Below are positions 1 to 8,266 of a DNA stretch of 50,531 bases, piece by piece. The stretch is taken from NCBI GenBank assembly GCA_947165895.1, contig CAMVCB010000011.1, forward strand, positions 1-50,531, read 5' to 3'. The notes beneath the pieces are model-generated. The model was given only the letters and a program-made list of their open reading frames with translations. It was not told the DNA's origin and did not search any database. Numbering within the stretch: position 1 is the stretch's first letter; each line of letters opens with the position of its first letter. The DNA is from an uncultured Treponema sp. (lineage in GTDB: Bacteria; Spirochaetota; Spirochaetia; Treponematales; Treponemataceae). Position numbers and translations under genes: made by a program.

Positions 1-71
1 TCATCTTCAATATCTTTTACCGTTCCATCGGCGAACTGCTCATAATGCCGTTTATGACATCTAAAAAGTAT
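1..71 (-). other. Possible end of an open reading frame running off the left edge
   Basis: Read on the minus strand this stretch stays open from a stop at 72-74 to the window edge, and the peptide includes CHKRHYEQFADGTVKDIED, which has protein-like composition. No start codon with a ribosome binding site is visible after the upstream stop, so it may be a broken gene or a chance frame. I do not recognise a family. Confidence 0.2.
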
Positions 72-147
72 TCAATTATTTTATTTCAGGACAAATTTTA
101 TTATATTTATATTAGAGATAAAAAAAAATTATTCTAAGAGATTAGCT

Positions 148-153
148 TATAAT
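148..153 (+). promoter_or_regulatory. Candidate -10 box of the DUF2971 gene
   Basis: A consensus TATAAT lies 20 bases before the ATG of the next gene in very AT-rich DNA. No convincing -35 element is visible. A GGAG sequence just downstream can serve as ribosome binding site. Confidence 0.4.
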
Positions 154-173
154 TTCGGAGTTGAAAATCAAAA

Positions 174-1031
174 ATGGACAATATAAATAATACCTATCTT
201 TATGAAAGACTAACAAATAATACATCCGGGGATGATTCTTTATTATATCATTACACTTCATTAATCTCTGCCTGTAAAATTCTGGAAACTAAAACTCTTA
301 AATTAAGTAATCTTCCAAACACAAATGACCCTCTAGAATTTATTGATGGCGGAGGTTTTTCTTATACAGGATGGGGAGATTTTGATTATATAAAAATTGC
401 TAGAGAATTATCTACATCAGGCCGAAGACGTCAAAACTATGTAAGAATGTTATGTTTTTGTAAGGATAATTTCTGTTCATTAAAAGATTGGAAAAATGAA
501 AAACAACAAAACTTTTCTGACAATCTTTTGCATAAAGGTTGGGCACGCAGTAGAATGTGGGCTCAATACGCAGATAATCATAATGGGATATGTTTTGTTT
601 TTGACAAACCTCAATTCAGAGAACATTTCAATGAATTAAAGAATACATCTAAAAATATTACAATTCTTCCAGACAGGGAAATATTATACAGTAACGATTT
701 GACAGCCTTAGAAGCTGCGATGTCCGAAATTAACACAGGACACGATTTATTAGATGATTATTCTGATTTTTACTTGATGGATGATAAACTGCAATATTTA
801 TTTCAAAAATGTGAAGATTATCGAGATGAGAATGAATATCGATTTTGTTTAATAGACAAGGATCTAAAATCTCCAAATGAGAATTTATTTGTTCCTTTTG
901 GCAAAAGTTTGAAGGCAATAATTTATGGGGAAAGATTCAGCAGAATGATGAAATTAGATGTTCCTGATGATGTTGAACAATATCGTATTCATTGGGTATT
1001 TGGTACACCAAGATTAATTAAATTGAAATAA
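174..1031 (+). CDS. DUF2971 family protein
   Basis: The 285-residue product has the marks of DUF2971: an N-terminal YHYTS motif (25-29), NDPLEF (51-56), a central MWAQYADNHNGICFVFD block (128-144) and a late YRDENEYRF block. Members are soluble proteins of unknown biochemical function, often found in bacterial accessory islands and next to defence genes. No signal peptide or membrane segment is seen. The ATG is preceded by GGAG at a somewhat long distance and by a TATAAT box. The gene stands alone: a hairpin follows the stop and the next genes are a small orphan and a toxin-antitoxin remnant, so it belongs to an accessory strip. The family call is fairly safe; no function is claimed. Confidence 0.75.
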   Translation: MDNINNTYLYERLTNNTSGDDSLLYHYTSLISACKILETKTLKLSNLPNTNDPLEFIDGGGFSYTGWGDFDYIKIARELSTSGRRRQNYVRMLCFCKDNFCSLKDWKNEKQQNFSDNLLHKGWARSRMWAQYADNHNGICFVFDKPQFREHFNELKNTSKNITILPDREILYSNDLTALEAAMSEINTGHDLLDDYSDFYLMDDKLQYLFQKCEDYRDENEYRFCLIDKDLKSPNENLFVPFGKSLKAIIYGERFSRMMKLDVPDDVEQYRIHWVFGTPRLIKLK

Positions 1032-1035
1032 CCGA

Positions 1036-1069
1036 TTGCAAAATGCCATCATAAATTGGCACTTTGCAA
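1036..1069 (+). terminator. Hairpin just after the DUF2971 gene
   Basis: TTGCAAA (1036-1042) pairs with TTTGCAA (1063-1069) and TGCCA (1044-1048) with TGGCA (1057-1061), leaving one mismatch and an 8-base loop. No T-run follows directly, so it may be a weak terminator or only a 3' end stabiliser. Confidence 0.45.
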
Positions 1070-1095
1070 ATGCACTGTGGTGATACACTTTTTTT

Positions 1096-1317
1096 ATGAA
1101 GATTCAAGGCAGAAAGTGCACACTGACGGTATTAAAAGACAATGAATTTATTCCATTACCATACAGCGAGGAAACTGTAAGATTAACGTCTAAAGGCTAT
1201 ACGCTGCCATCTTGCACAGGCAGAAGGAACAGGCTTAAGCGCATTGAGACAGGCAAGTTGATTCAGGGGTGTTTTGTTACACGGCTTGAATACCTCGAAG
1301 TGAAGCGGAATGAGTGA
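1096..1317 (+). CDS. Small hypothetical basic protein
   Basis: A 73-residue frame rich in lysine, arginine and threonine. I do not recognise it. Residues 1-30 and 45-70 look like short beta strands, which could suit a small nucleic-acid-binding fold, but no motif is diagnostic. There is no good ribosome binding site: the bases before the ATG are a T-run. It lies between a hairpin and a poorly conserved non-coding stretch, so it could be a gene fragment. Confidence 0.35.
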   Translation: MKIQGRKCTLTVLKDNEFIPLPYSEETVRLTSKGYTLPSCTGRRNRLKRIETGKLIQGCFVTRLEYLEVKRNE

Positions 1318-1490
1318 GCTGTCTGTTTGCTACATTTTTGGAAGATAGCACTTGTAGAACCAGGAGAAATGTAGTGAGCGGAAACGGTACGAAGTACGGT
1401 TGGAGCGAACGGCTCTTTGGAGACCCTTTTTTGAATTTTTTTATAAAAATAATTATGATAATAAAACTAACTGATAAGTGAGGTTCTTTT
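1318..1490. other. Non-coding stretch with short inverted repeats
   Basis: No gene is seen. Small palindromes occur, such as GTAC-gaa-GTAC and GAGC-gaacg-GCTC. The 9-mer TAGTGAGCG (1372-1380) recurs at 22326-22334 inside the hairpin array after frdA, which suggests both stretches carry pieces of the same intergenic repeat. Confidence 0.35.
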
Positions 1491-1754
1491 ATGACACAAA
1501 TAAGACCTGTATCTGACTTAAGAAATAAATTCTCTGAAATCGAAACTCTGGTTGCAGAACGCCAGTCTCCGGTTTTCCTTACAAAAAATGGTTATGGCTC
1601 AATGGTTGTTATGAGTCTTGATTTGTATGACCGTCTTACTGATAACATTGAATCAAAACTTGATGAAGCTGACTTACAAGCTAAAACAGATCCGACTCGT
1701 TATACTCACGAGGAAGTATTTTCTTCGATTCGTAATCAGATAAGGGCAAGATGA
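1491..1754 (+). CDS. Phd/YefM-type antitoxin
   Basis: The 87-residue product has the antitoxin pattern of this family: a short N-terminal DNA-binding fold (RPVSDLRNKFSEIETLV), the strand PVFLTKNGYGSMVVMS, then a helix LDLYDRL and a charged C-terminal tail that would wrap the toxin. Such proteins bind and neutralise a ParE/RelE toxin and repress their own operon. A GAGG site precedes the ATG by about 9 bases. The stop overlaps the start of the toxin reading frame, the usual two-gene layout. The toxin is broken, so this antitoxin is now an orphan; it might still act as a repressor or neutralise a related toxin elsewhere. Confidence 0.85.
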   Translation: MTQIRPVSDLRNKFSEIETLVAERQSPVFLTKNGYGSMVVMSLDLYDRLTDNIESKLDEADLQAKTDPTRYTHEEVFSSIRNQIRAR

Positions 1755-1924
1755 TGGACTATACTTTACGCTACCTTCCTATTGCGAAGCAGGATTTAGC
1801 TGATGCAATTAATTTTATTTTGAATGAATACTAAAATCCGATTGCAGCTGAAAATACCTTGGATAAAATTGAACAGGCAATTATGCAGCGTCTTGAAGAT
1901 GGTCCTGAATCCTTTGCAATCTGA
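1751..1924 (+). pseudogene. Inactivated ParE/RelE-type toxin
   Basis: Translation from the ATG overlapping the antitoxin stop gives MMDYTLRYLPIAKQDLADAI and onwards to NEY, which is a toxin N-terminus. A TAA at 1832-1834 interrupts it, after which the same frame continues NPIAAENTLDKIEQAIMQRL to ESFAI. The frame then stops at 1922-1924, where intact toxins would continue with the C-terminal strands that carry the catalytic residues. It therefore has both an internal nonsense codon and a lost C-terminus. A hairpin sits exactly where the missing end should be. Confidence 0.8.
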
Positions 1925-1929
1925 TGACG

Positions 1930-1994
1930 AGGGTTCTTACGCGCTTGATAAATCAAGCGGCGCAAAACGCTAAAAACCCTGACGGCTTTTTTTT
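1930..1994 (+). terminator. Nested hairpin with T-run after the toxin remnant
   Basis: CGCTTGAT (1942-1949) and ATCAAGCG (1952-1959) form a perfect stem with a two-base gap, inside an outer AGGGTT/AACCCT stem (1930-1935 with 1975-1980). A run of nine T residues follows. It probably ends transcription before the signalling operon. Confidence 0.5.
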
Positions 1995-2060
1995 TATCAT
2001 CTGCCTTTAATCCCCCCCCTAAAAATTTCTCTTTTTAAATTAGCCAACCTCTTATTAGCA

Positions 2061-2077
2061 TGCTATAATTTTATAAT
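2061..2077 (+). promoter_or_regulatory. Promoter of the signalling operon
   Basis: An extended -10 box TGCTATAAT (2061-2069) is followed by a second TATAAT (2072-2077). The first predicts a start site near 2076; the second predicts one only a base or two before the ATG at 2086. No good -35 element is obvious. Confidence 0.55.
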
Positions 2078-2085
2078 AAGAATTT

Positions 2086-4260
2086 ATGAAAAGGCGGATG
2101 ACAGTGAATTCACAGCAAAGGGCAATTCATAAAAATTCAAACAATTCCAAATACGGAGCTATACTTGCACTATCAGCAGTTGCTGTTAATGTCATTCTGT
2201 CTTATACCATGTACAGAATGGGCCTTCCCTTTTTTTTAGATTCTGCCGGAACAATTGCAGTTTCTGCTCTTACAGGTATGCTTTATGCAGGTATCTTTAC
2301 GGCAGTTGTAACAAATGTCATCTGTTCTTTTTTCAATGACGGAGCTGTTTATTTTGCTTTTTTCAATGCCATTCTTGCAATTTACACTGTCTGGTTTGTA
2401 CGAAAATATTCCTTCCGCCAGATAGGAAAAACAATACTCTTTGCTCTTTCTGTAATTTTTTTGTCTGCGGCTGCTGATGCTTTTTCTCAATACGCACTTT
2501 TTGGTGAAGAAGAAGTTTCAGTCATCGCCCAGAATGCACATTCTTTTGCGGCTGCGGCCAACATTCCCTACTTTCTTTCATTCTGCGTAACAATTCTTCT
2601 GATGAACGTTTTAGACAAAGGCTCTTCCATAATCCTTGTAACGACAATAATTGCTGTGGTTCCAAAAGAAAAACTTGCAGTCTTTCAGAACAATTTCTGG
2701 AAACAGAAGGCCCTTACAAAGTCTGAACTCAAGTCACTCGACGAGTGGAGACGTGACATTAAAATTTCCCTCAGAACAAGGAATACTCTTACTATAGTAA
2801 TTACATCCCTGCTTCTGGTTCTTTTTATGGGCTGGATCGGTACAAGGTTATATTTTACCCAGTTAAAGGAAGACAGGATTAAAAAAGTTCAGAACCTTAT
2901 AAAAATAGCATCTGAAGTTATCCCGACCGATAAAATTGATGAATTTATTAAAGATGGATTTGACTCCCCTGCCTACCAGGAAACTTACAGCATGCTATAC
3001 AAACTCTGGGAAGCATCAGGCGACCGCTTTTATCTTTATGTTGTCCGTATAGAAAATCAAGGGGCAAGATTTGTTTTTGATATTTCAAGTCCAGACTCTG
3101 AAACCGAAGCTCTTTCACCGGGCCAACTGGTTCCTTTCGACAAAGAATTTGAGGAACATCTTCCAGACCTTTTTGCGGGCAGAGAAATTGCTCCTGTTGA
3201 AGAAAAAAATCTATGGGGCTGGCTTGTTGCCCTTTACTATCCTGTAAAGGATTCAAGCGGTAAATGCGTATGCTATGTTGGAGCTGATGTTTTACTTAAC
3301 TATATGGCTGGCTATGTGCGCATTTTTATCCTCAAAGTTTTTATGACTCTGGCAGGATTTTTTATTCTGGTTATTGCCTATGCCCTCTGGACCACAGGAA
3401 TTTATACTTCCTACCCTATCAGTACAATGGCTTCCTGTGTAGACCGTTTTGCAAAATCTGGCGAAGATCAGGAAAAGCTTGATGAAAATGTAAAGATTAT
3501 CCGTTCAATTGATATTCAGACTGGTGATGAAGTTGAAAAGCTTTATCATGCAATCTGCAGGATGACACTGAATCAGGCTGAACAGATGAGGGATATCAGG
3601 CGTCTGTCTGATTCTACTGCGAAAATGCAGGATGGTCTTATTATCACAATGGCAGATATGGTTGAAAGCCGCGACTCTGATACAGGGGCCCACGTTCAGA
3701 AAACTGCTGCCTATGTAAAAATCATTGTTGAAGGACTTAAGAAAAAAGGCTATTACGCCCAGAAAATCACTCCAAAGTTCATGTCTGATGTAGTGCGCTC
3801 TGCCCCGCTTCATGATGTTGGAAAAATCAATATTCCCGATGGAGTTTTGAATAAGCCTGGTAAGCTCACAGACGAAGAATTTGCCATAATGAAAACCCAC
3901 ACTACGGCCGGTAAAAAAATTCTTGAAAATGCAATCAGCACTGTTCAGGGTGAAAACTACCTTAAAGAAGCAAGAAACATGGCCGCCTACCATCACGAAC
4001 GCTGGGACGGCAAAGGCTATCCTGAAGGCCTTCATGGAGAAGTAATTCCTCTTTCTGCCAGAATCATGGCTGTCGCGGATGTTTTTGATGCTCTTGCTTC
4101 TCCCCGCGTTTACAAGCCTGCATTCCCAATAGAAAAAGCTTTGGCAATCCTTCAGGAAGGAGCCGGAACTCAGTTTGATGCAAAGTGCGTTGAAGTCTTT
4201 ATGGACGCTTTACCTGAGGTTAAATTGATTTTAAAGAAATATAATCCTGGAGCATTATGA
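2086..4260 (+). CDS. Membrane-bound HD-GYP cyclic-di-GMP phosphodiesterase
   Basis: The 724-residue sensor has about five N-terminal membrane helices, a further helix near 235-255, an extracytoplasmic Cache-like region to about 410, another helix, a HAMP segment near 445-505 and a C-terminal HD-GYP domain. The active site looks complete: DTGAH near 533, HD at 576-577, KTHTTAG, HHERWDGKGYP with GYP at 643-645, and ARIMAVADVFDAL. HD-GYP enzymes hydrolyse cyclic di-GMP. The ATG at 2086 has no Shine-Dalgarno. A GTG at 2104 has AAGGCGG seven bases upstream and may be the real start. The gene overlaps the next by four bases, so the pair is probably translationally coupled. Confidence 0.88.
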   Translation: MKRRMTVNSQQRAIHKNSNNSKYGAILALSAVAVNVILSYTMYRMGLPFFLDSAGTIAVSALTGMLYAGIFTAVVTNVICSFFNDGAVYFAFFNAILAIYTVWFVRKYSFRQIGKTILFALSVIFLSAAADAFSQYALFGEEEVSVIAQNAHSFAAAANIPYFLSFCVTILLMNVLDKGSSIILVTTIIAVVPKEKLAVFQNNFWKQKALTKSELKSLDEWRRDIKISLRTRNTLTIVITSLLLVLFMGWIGTRLYFTQLKEDRIKKVQNLIKIASEVIPTDKIDEFIKDGFDSPAYQETYSMLYKLWEASGDRFYLYVVRIENQGARFVFDISSPDSETEALSPGQLVPFDKEFEEHLPDLFAGREIAPVEEKNLWGWLVALYYPVKDSSGKCVCYVGADVLLNYMAGYVRIFILKVFMTLAGFFILVIAYALWTTGIYTSYPISTMASCVDRFAKSGEDQEKLDENVKIIRSIDIQTGDEVEKLYHAICRMTLNQAEQMRDIRRLSDSTAKMQDGLIITMADMVESRDSDTGAHVQKTAAYVKIIVEGLKKKGYYAQKITPKFMSDVVRSAPLHDVGKINIPDGVLNKPGKLTDEEFAIMKTHTTAGKKILENAISTVQGENYLKEARNMAAYHHERWDGKGYPEGLHGEVIPLSARIMAVADVFDALASPRVYKPAFPIEKALAILQEGAGTQFDAKCVEVFMDALPEVKLILKKYNPGAL

Positions 4261-7200
4261 AATTAGACAGAACTTTTAAATATCTTTTATCAATATTTAT
4301 AATTTCAGCTCTTTTTTACGGCGGACTTTTTGCTGCACCGGCACAAACTGCTGATTACGTAGCAGGCAAAGCACCAAAAATCGGTGGAGGTTATGCAGTT
4401 ACCGGCCAGATTCCTCAGGTTGACTACACCACCGAAATTTACGACGCCACAAACGGCCTTCCAACTTCTGATGCAAACTTTATTTTAGGCTCAAAATCCG
4501 GTTATATCTGGATCTGCGGTTATTCTGGTGTTATCCGTTATGACGGAACTACTTTTGAACGACTTCCGACTCTTTCAGGCCTGACAAGCGGCCGCGGACT
4601 TTTTGAAGACAGTAAAAAAAGAATCTGGGTTGCAACAAATGATAACGGTGTTGTCGTTCTGGAAAATGAACAAACAAGACATTACACATATCAGGATGGA
4701 CTTCCTTCTTCCAGCATCCGAATTTTTGCTGAGGATAATGATGAAAATATCTTTATTGGAACTACAGCCGGTGTCTGCTACGTAGATTCTTTTGGTCGCC
4801 TCTACAGGATTTCTGATGAAAGGATAAACGATGAGCGTGTTTTAAAGCTTGATTCTGATTATAACGGCGTAATCTATGGCCAGACAAAAAGCGGACTTAT
4901 TTTTTCTATTGAAAACTGCAGAATTTCAAAAGTTTATTCAAGTAAAGAACTTGGAATGAATACAATCACAACAATTATGACCGATCCCCTGCGTTCCGGT
5001 AAGGTTTATATTGGAACCGAAGGCAGCGAACTGTATTACGGTGATTTTGGAAAGCCCGCAGAGCTGATGAGGAAAATTGATGTTGCTCCATTAAAAAACA
5101 TTCACTGGCTCAGCTATGACTGCGGACGTATCTGGATTTCTTCAACAACAATGCTAGGCTGGCTTGACCAGTATTACAATTTCTATCCTGTAAAAAATCT
5201 TCCGATGAACAGCAGTATTGAAATGTCAACCGCTGATTATCAGGGAAATATCTGGATGGCGTCTGCAACTCAGGGTGTAATGAAAATCGTTACAAATAAT
5301 TTTGTAAACCTTTCAAAAATAGCGGCCCTTCCTAAAGACGTAACGAATACAACCTGCTTTCATAATGATCTTCTCTACATTGGTACCGACCGGGGTTTAA
5401 GGATTCTTAATAAAAAATATGAAAGCCTTCATAATGAACTGACCAGGGCAATCGGAAATTCCAGAGTACGTACAATTTTAGAAGATAAAAATAATAATCT
5501 GTGGATTGGAACCTACACCAACAATAATGGCCTTATCTGCCAGAGTCCGGATGGCAAAATCACAAGCTTTACGGAAGAAAACGGCTTAATCAATAATCAC
5601 GTCAGGTGTCTGAATCTGACAAAAGACGGAAGAATTCTCTGCGGTACAAACGGAGGGCTTGTAATATTAAAAGACGGAAAAATTACTAAAACTTACGGCA
5701 GCAGCTATGGAATCAAAAATACTGAATTTCTGACAGTCTGCGAGGGTGACAATAATAATATTTTCTGTGGAAGTGATGGAGACGGAATCTACATTATAAG
5801 TGATACCGGTGTTAAAAGACTTGGACGCGATGAAGGTCTTACCAGTGATGTTGTAATGAGGATAAAAAAAGATTTAAAAAGAGACCTTTACTGGGTAGTC
5901 ACTTCAAACTCAATCGAATATATAAAAAACGGACAGATTCATAATGTAAAGTCTTTTCCTTACAATAATAACTATGATTTATACCAGAATGATAAGGATG
6001 AAATGTGGATTCTTTCATCTTACGGAATATATACCGAAAAAACTGATGAACTTATAATGGATTCGGTAACCGATTACAGGCACTACACGATTGCCAATGG
6101 TCTACCCTTTTCTATTACAAGCAATTCCTACAGTTCGCTTGCAGAAAATGGCAATCTTTATATTTCCGGACGTGAAGGTGTTATCAGGGTTAACATAAAT
6201 CACTATTTTGACGGTAATTCACAGGTAAAGGTTGCCGTAAATTCTGTTTTCTGTGATGATCAGAAAATTTTCCATAATATTGATGATTCCTATACTCTCC
6301 CCGCATCCAACGGAAGAATCAAGATTGTCCCGGCAGTTCTGGATTACACAATGGCAAATCCTTATATCCGCGTTTTTCTTGAAGGAAGTAATGATTACGG
6401 ACAGACAATTAAAAGGAATCAGCTGAAGTCACTTGAATATACAAGACTTTCCTATGGTAACTACAAGCTGCACATTCAGGTTCTTGATAACAACAGAAGA
6501 GACATTCTGGTAGACCAGATTTTTCATATTGAAAAACGGCCTTTACTTTCAGAACTTCTTTTCTTCAGAATTATTTTAATTTCATTTTTAATTCTTACTG
6601 TTGGTTTTATAGTATGGCGCTTTATGAAATCTACAGTTATCAGGCGTCAGTACAATGAAATCATTCAGGCAAAGGATGAAGCAGAGCGGGCAAACACGGC
6701 AAAAGTCCGCTTCCTTTCTAATATGTCACAGGAAATCCTTACTCCTATTAATACAATTATGGGAATGGATGAAATGATTTTGCGGGAAGAAGCAAGGGAA
6801 GTTCCAAAATCCTACTTCCTTTCAATTATGAATTACGCCTTTGACATACGAAGTGCTTCAGAATCACTTCTTGGGCTCATAAACGATCTTCTTGAAATGA
6901 CTAAGATTGAAACTGGAAAAATCCAGCTTGTTCAGTCTGAATATGATGTAAAGGAACTTTTACATTCTGTAATATCTTTGATTCGTGTAAAGACCACTCA
7001 AAAGCAGCTTAAATTCAATATTAATATTGATGAAATGCTGCCAGCACGTCTTTACGGTGATGTTGGAAAAATCAAGCATGTTCTTATAAAGCTTCTTTCC
7101 AATGCTGTAAAATTTACAGATGAAGGCAGCATTCAGCTGACTGTTTCTATGGAAACTAGAAATGACAATATCTGTGGTCTTTGCTTTTCTATTAAAGATA

Positions 7201-8264
7201 CAGGAATTGGAATAAAGCAGGAAGAAGTAGAAAATCTTTTTAATCCCTATCTTGATTCAGATGATGAAAATGCAAGAATTCAGCATATAAAAACTGGCCT
7301 TGGCCTTGATATTTCAAGAAAATTTGCTGAACTTATGGGCGGTGTTCTTGTCTGTCAGAGTGTTTACGGCGAGGGCTCTGAGTTTATCTTTACCCTTACT
7401 CAAAAGATTGAAGATGCAACTCCAATTGGAGTATTTACAGAGCTGGAAAAAGAAACGACAAAAGGTCCTTACATTCCTCAGTTTATAGCCCCGGATGCAG
7501 ATGTTCTTGTTATTGCACAGAATCCTATGATTATTCACGTTATGAGGGAGCTTTTAAAAGCTACAAAAGTTTTTGTTACAACAGCAACTTCATGTGAAGA
7601 CAGTCTTGATAAAATCAGATCAAATCCTTTTAATGTTGTTTTCCTTGATCAGATGGTTTCGGGCATGGACGGCGAAGATGCAATTCAAAAAATTCGTGAA
7701 ATTAATCCTGATATTCCGGTTTATGCCCTGACCGAAAATGCAGAATCAGGGGAAGAATACTATAAATCAATAGGCTTTAACGGCTGTATTTCCATTCCGG
7801 TTGACAGCGGTCTTCTTGAAAGAATTATTATGCGTCACCTTCCATCGTCAATGATGGCTCACCCTTCTATGGAAGATTACGGTGAAGATTTAAAGGAAAT
7901 CCCTCCCCAGCTAAAATGGATTTATGATGTAAAAGAAATTTCTGTAGATGATGGAATCAAGTTTTCCGGTGGAATTGGAACCTATATTTTCAGCCTGAAT
8001 CTCTTCCTTGATACGATTGATGATAATGTTAAACAAATTGAAGCTGCCTATAAAAAAGGTGACTTTAAGCTGCTGGCAGTAAAAATGAAGATTGTAAAAA
8101 CTTCTGCAAAATTTATCGGTGCCACAGACTTTTTAAATTTGACATCAAAAGTTGAAGCAGCCTGCCAGAATGATGACACTATATTTGTAAGCAGCAACAT
8201 AGACAGGCTTATTTCTGAATATAAAGTATTTAAGGAAAGACTTGCCGCTCTTAAAGGGGAATAA
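4257..8264 (+). CDS. Propeller-type hybrid sensor kinase with lost phosphoacceptor histidines
   Basis: The 1335-residue product has a signal peptide (1-26), a periplasmic two-component-regulator propeller of repeats such as NLWIGT and GNIWMA, a Y_Y_Y-like sandwich near 690-765 and one membrane helix near 770-790. HisKA, ATPase, receiver and HPt domains follow. The ATPase boxes look intact (LLSNAVKFTDEG, DTGIGI, TGLGL). The H-box reads SNMSQEILTP, with Gln825 where histidine is expected. The receiver keeps Asp1131 but has Ala1087-Gln1088 for the acidic pair and Ile1180 for the conserved lysine. In the HPt domain Lys1278 aligns with the histidine. By these residues it cannot run a normal phosphorelay and may act as an allosteric partner of its HD-GYP neighbours. 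The domain calls are secure; the inactive reading is from motif alignment by eye. Confidence 0.85.
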   Translation: MKLDRTFKYLLSIFIISALFYGGLFAAPAQTADYVAGKAPKIGGGYAVTGQIPQVDYTTEIYDATNGLPTSDANFILGSKSGYIWICGYSGVIRYDGTTFERLPTLSGLTSGRGLFEDSKKRIWVATNDNGVVVLENEQTRHYTYQDGLPSSSIRIFAEDNDENIFIGTTAGVCYVDSFGRLYRISDERINDERVLKLDSDYNGVIYGQTKSGLIFSIENCRISKVYSSKELGMNTITTIMTDPLRSGKVYIGTEGSELYYGDFGKPAELMRKIDVAPLKNIHWLSYDCGRIWISSTTMLGWLDQYYNFYPVKNLPMNSSIEMSTADYQGNIWMASATQGVMKIVTNNFVNLSKIAALPKDVTNTTCFHNDLLYIGTDRGLRILNKKYESLHNELTRAIGNSRVRTILEDKNNNLWIGTYTNNNGLICQSPDGKITSFTEENGLINNHVRCLNLTKDGRILCGTNGGLVILKDGKITKTYGSSYGIKNTEFLTVCEGDNNNIFCGSDGDGIYIISDTGVKRLGRDEGLTSDVVMRIKKDLKRDLYWVVTSNSIEYIKNGQIHNVKSFPYNNNYDLYQNDKDEMWILSSYGIYTEKTDELIMDSVTDYRHYTIANGLPFSITSNSYSSLAENGNLYISGREGVIRVNINHYFDGNSQVKVAVNSVFCDDQKIFHNIDDSYTLPASNGRIKIVPAVLDYTMANPYIRVFLEGSNDYGQTIKRNQLKSLEYTRLSYGNYKLHIQVLDNNRRDILVDQIFHIEKRPLLSELLFFRIILISFLILTVGFIVWRFMKSTVIRRQYNEIIQAKDEAERANTAKVRFLSNMSQEILTPINTIMGMDEMILREEAREVPKSYFLSIMNYAFDIRSASESLLGLINDLLEMTKIETGKIQLVQSEYDVKELLHSVISLIRVKTTQKQLKFNINIDEMLPARLYGDVGKIKHVLIKLLSNAVKFTDEGSIQLTVSMETRNDNICGLCFSIKDTGIGIKQEEVENLFNPYLDSDDENARIQHIKTGLGLDISRKFAELMGGVLVCQSVYGEGSEFIFTLTQKIEDATPIGVFTELEKETTKGPYIPQFIAPDADVLVIAQNPMIIHVMRELLKATKVFVTTATSCEDSLDKIRSNPFNVVFLDQMVSGMDGEDAIQKIREINPDIPVYALTENAESGEEYYKSIGFNGCISIPVDSGLLERIIMRHLPSSMMAHPSMEDYGEDLKEIPPQLKWIYDVKEISVDDGIKFSGGIGTYIFSLNLFLDTIDDNVKQIEAAYKKGDFKLLAVKMKIVKTSAKFIGATDFLNLTSKVEAACQNDDTIFVSSNIDRLISEYKVFKERLAALKGE

Positions 8265-8266
8265 AG

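Noticed and set aside
3505..4035. A 176-residue frame on the minus strand inside the HD-GYP gene
   Set aside because: It lies opposite a well-conserved catalytic domain, has no ribosome binding site and no recognisable motif, so it is an antisense shadow.
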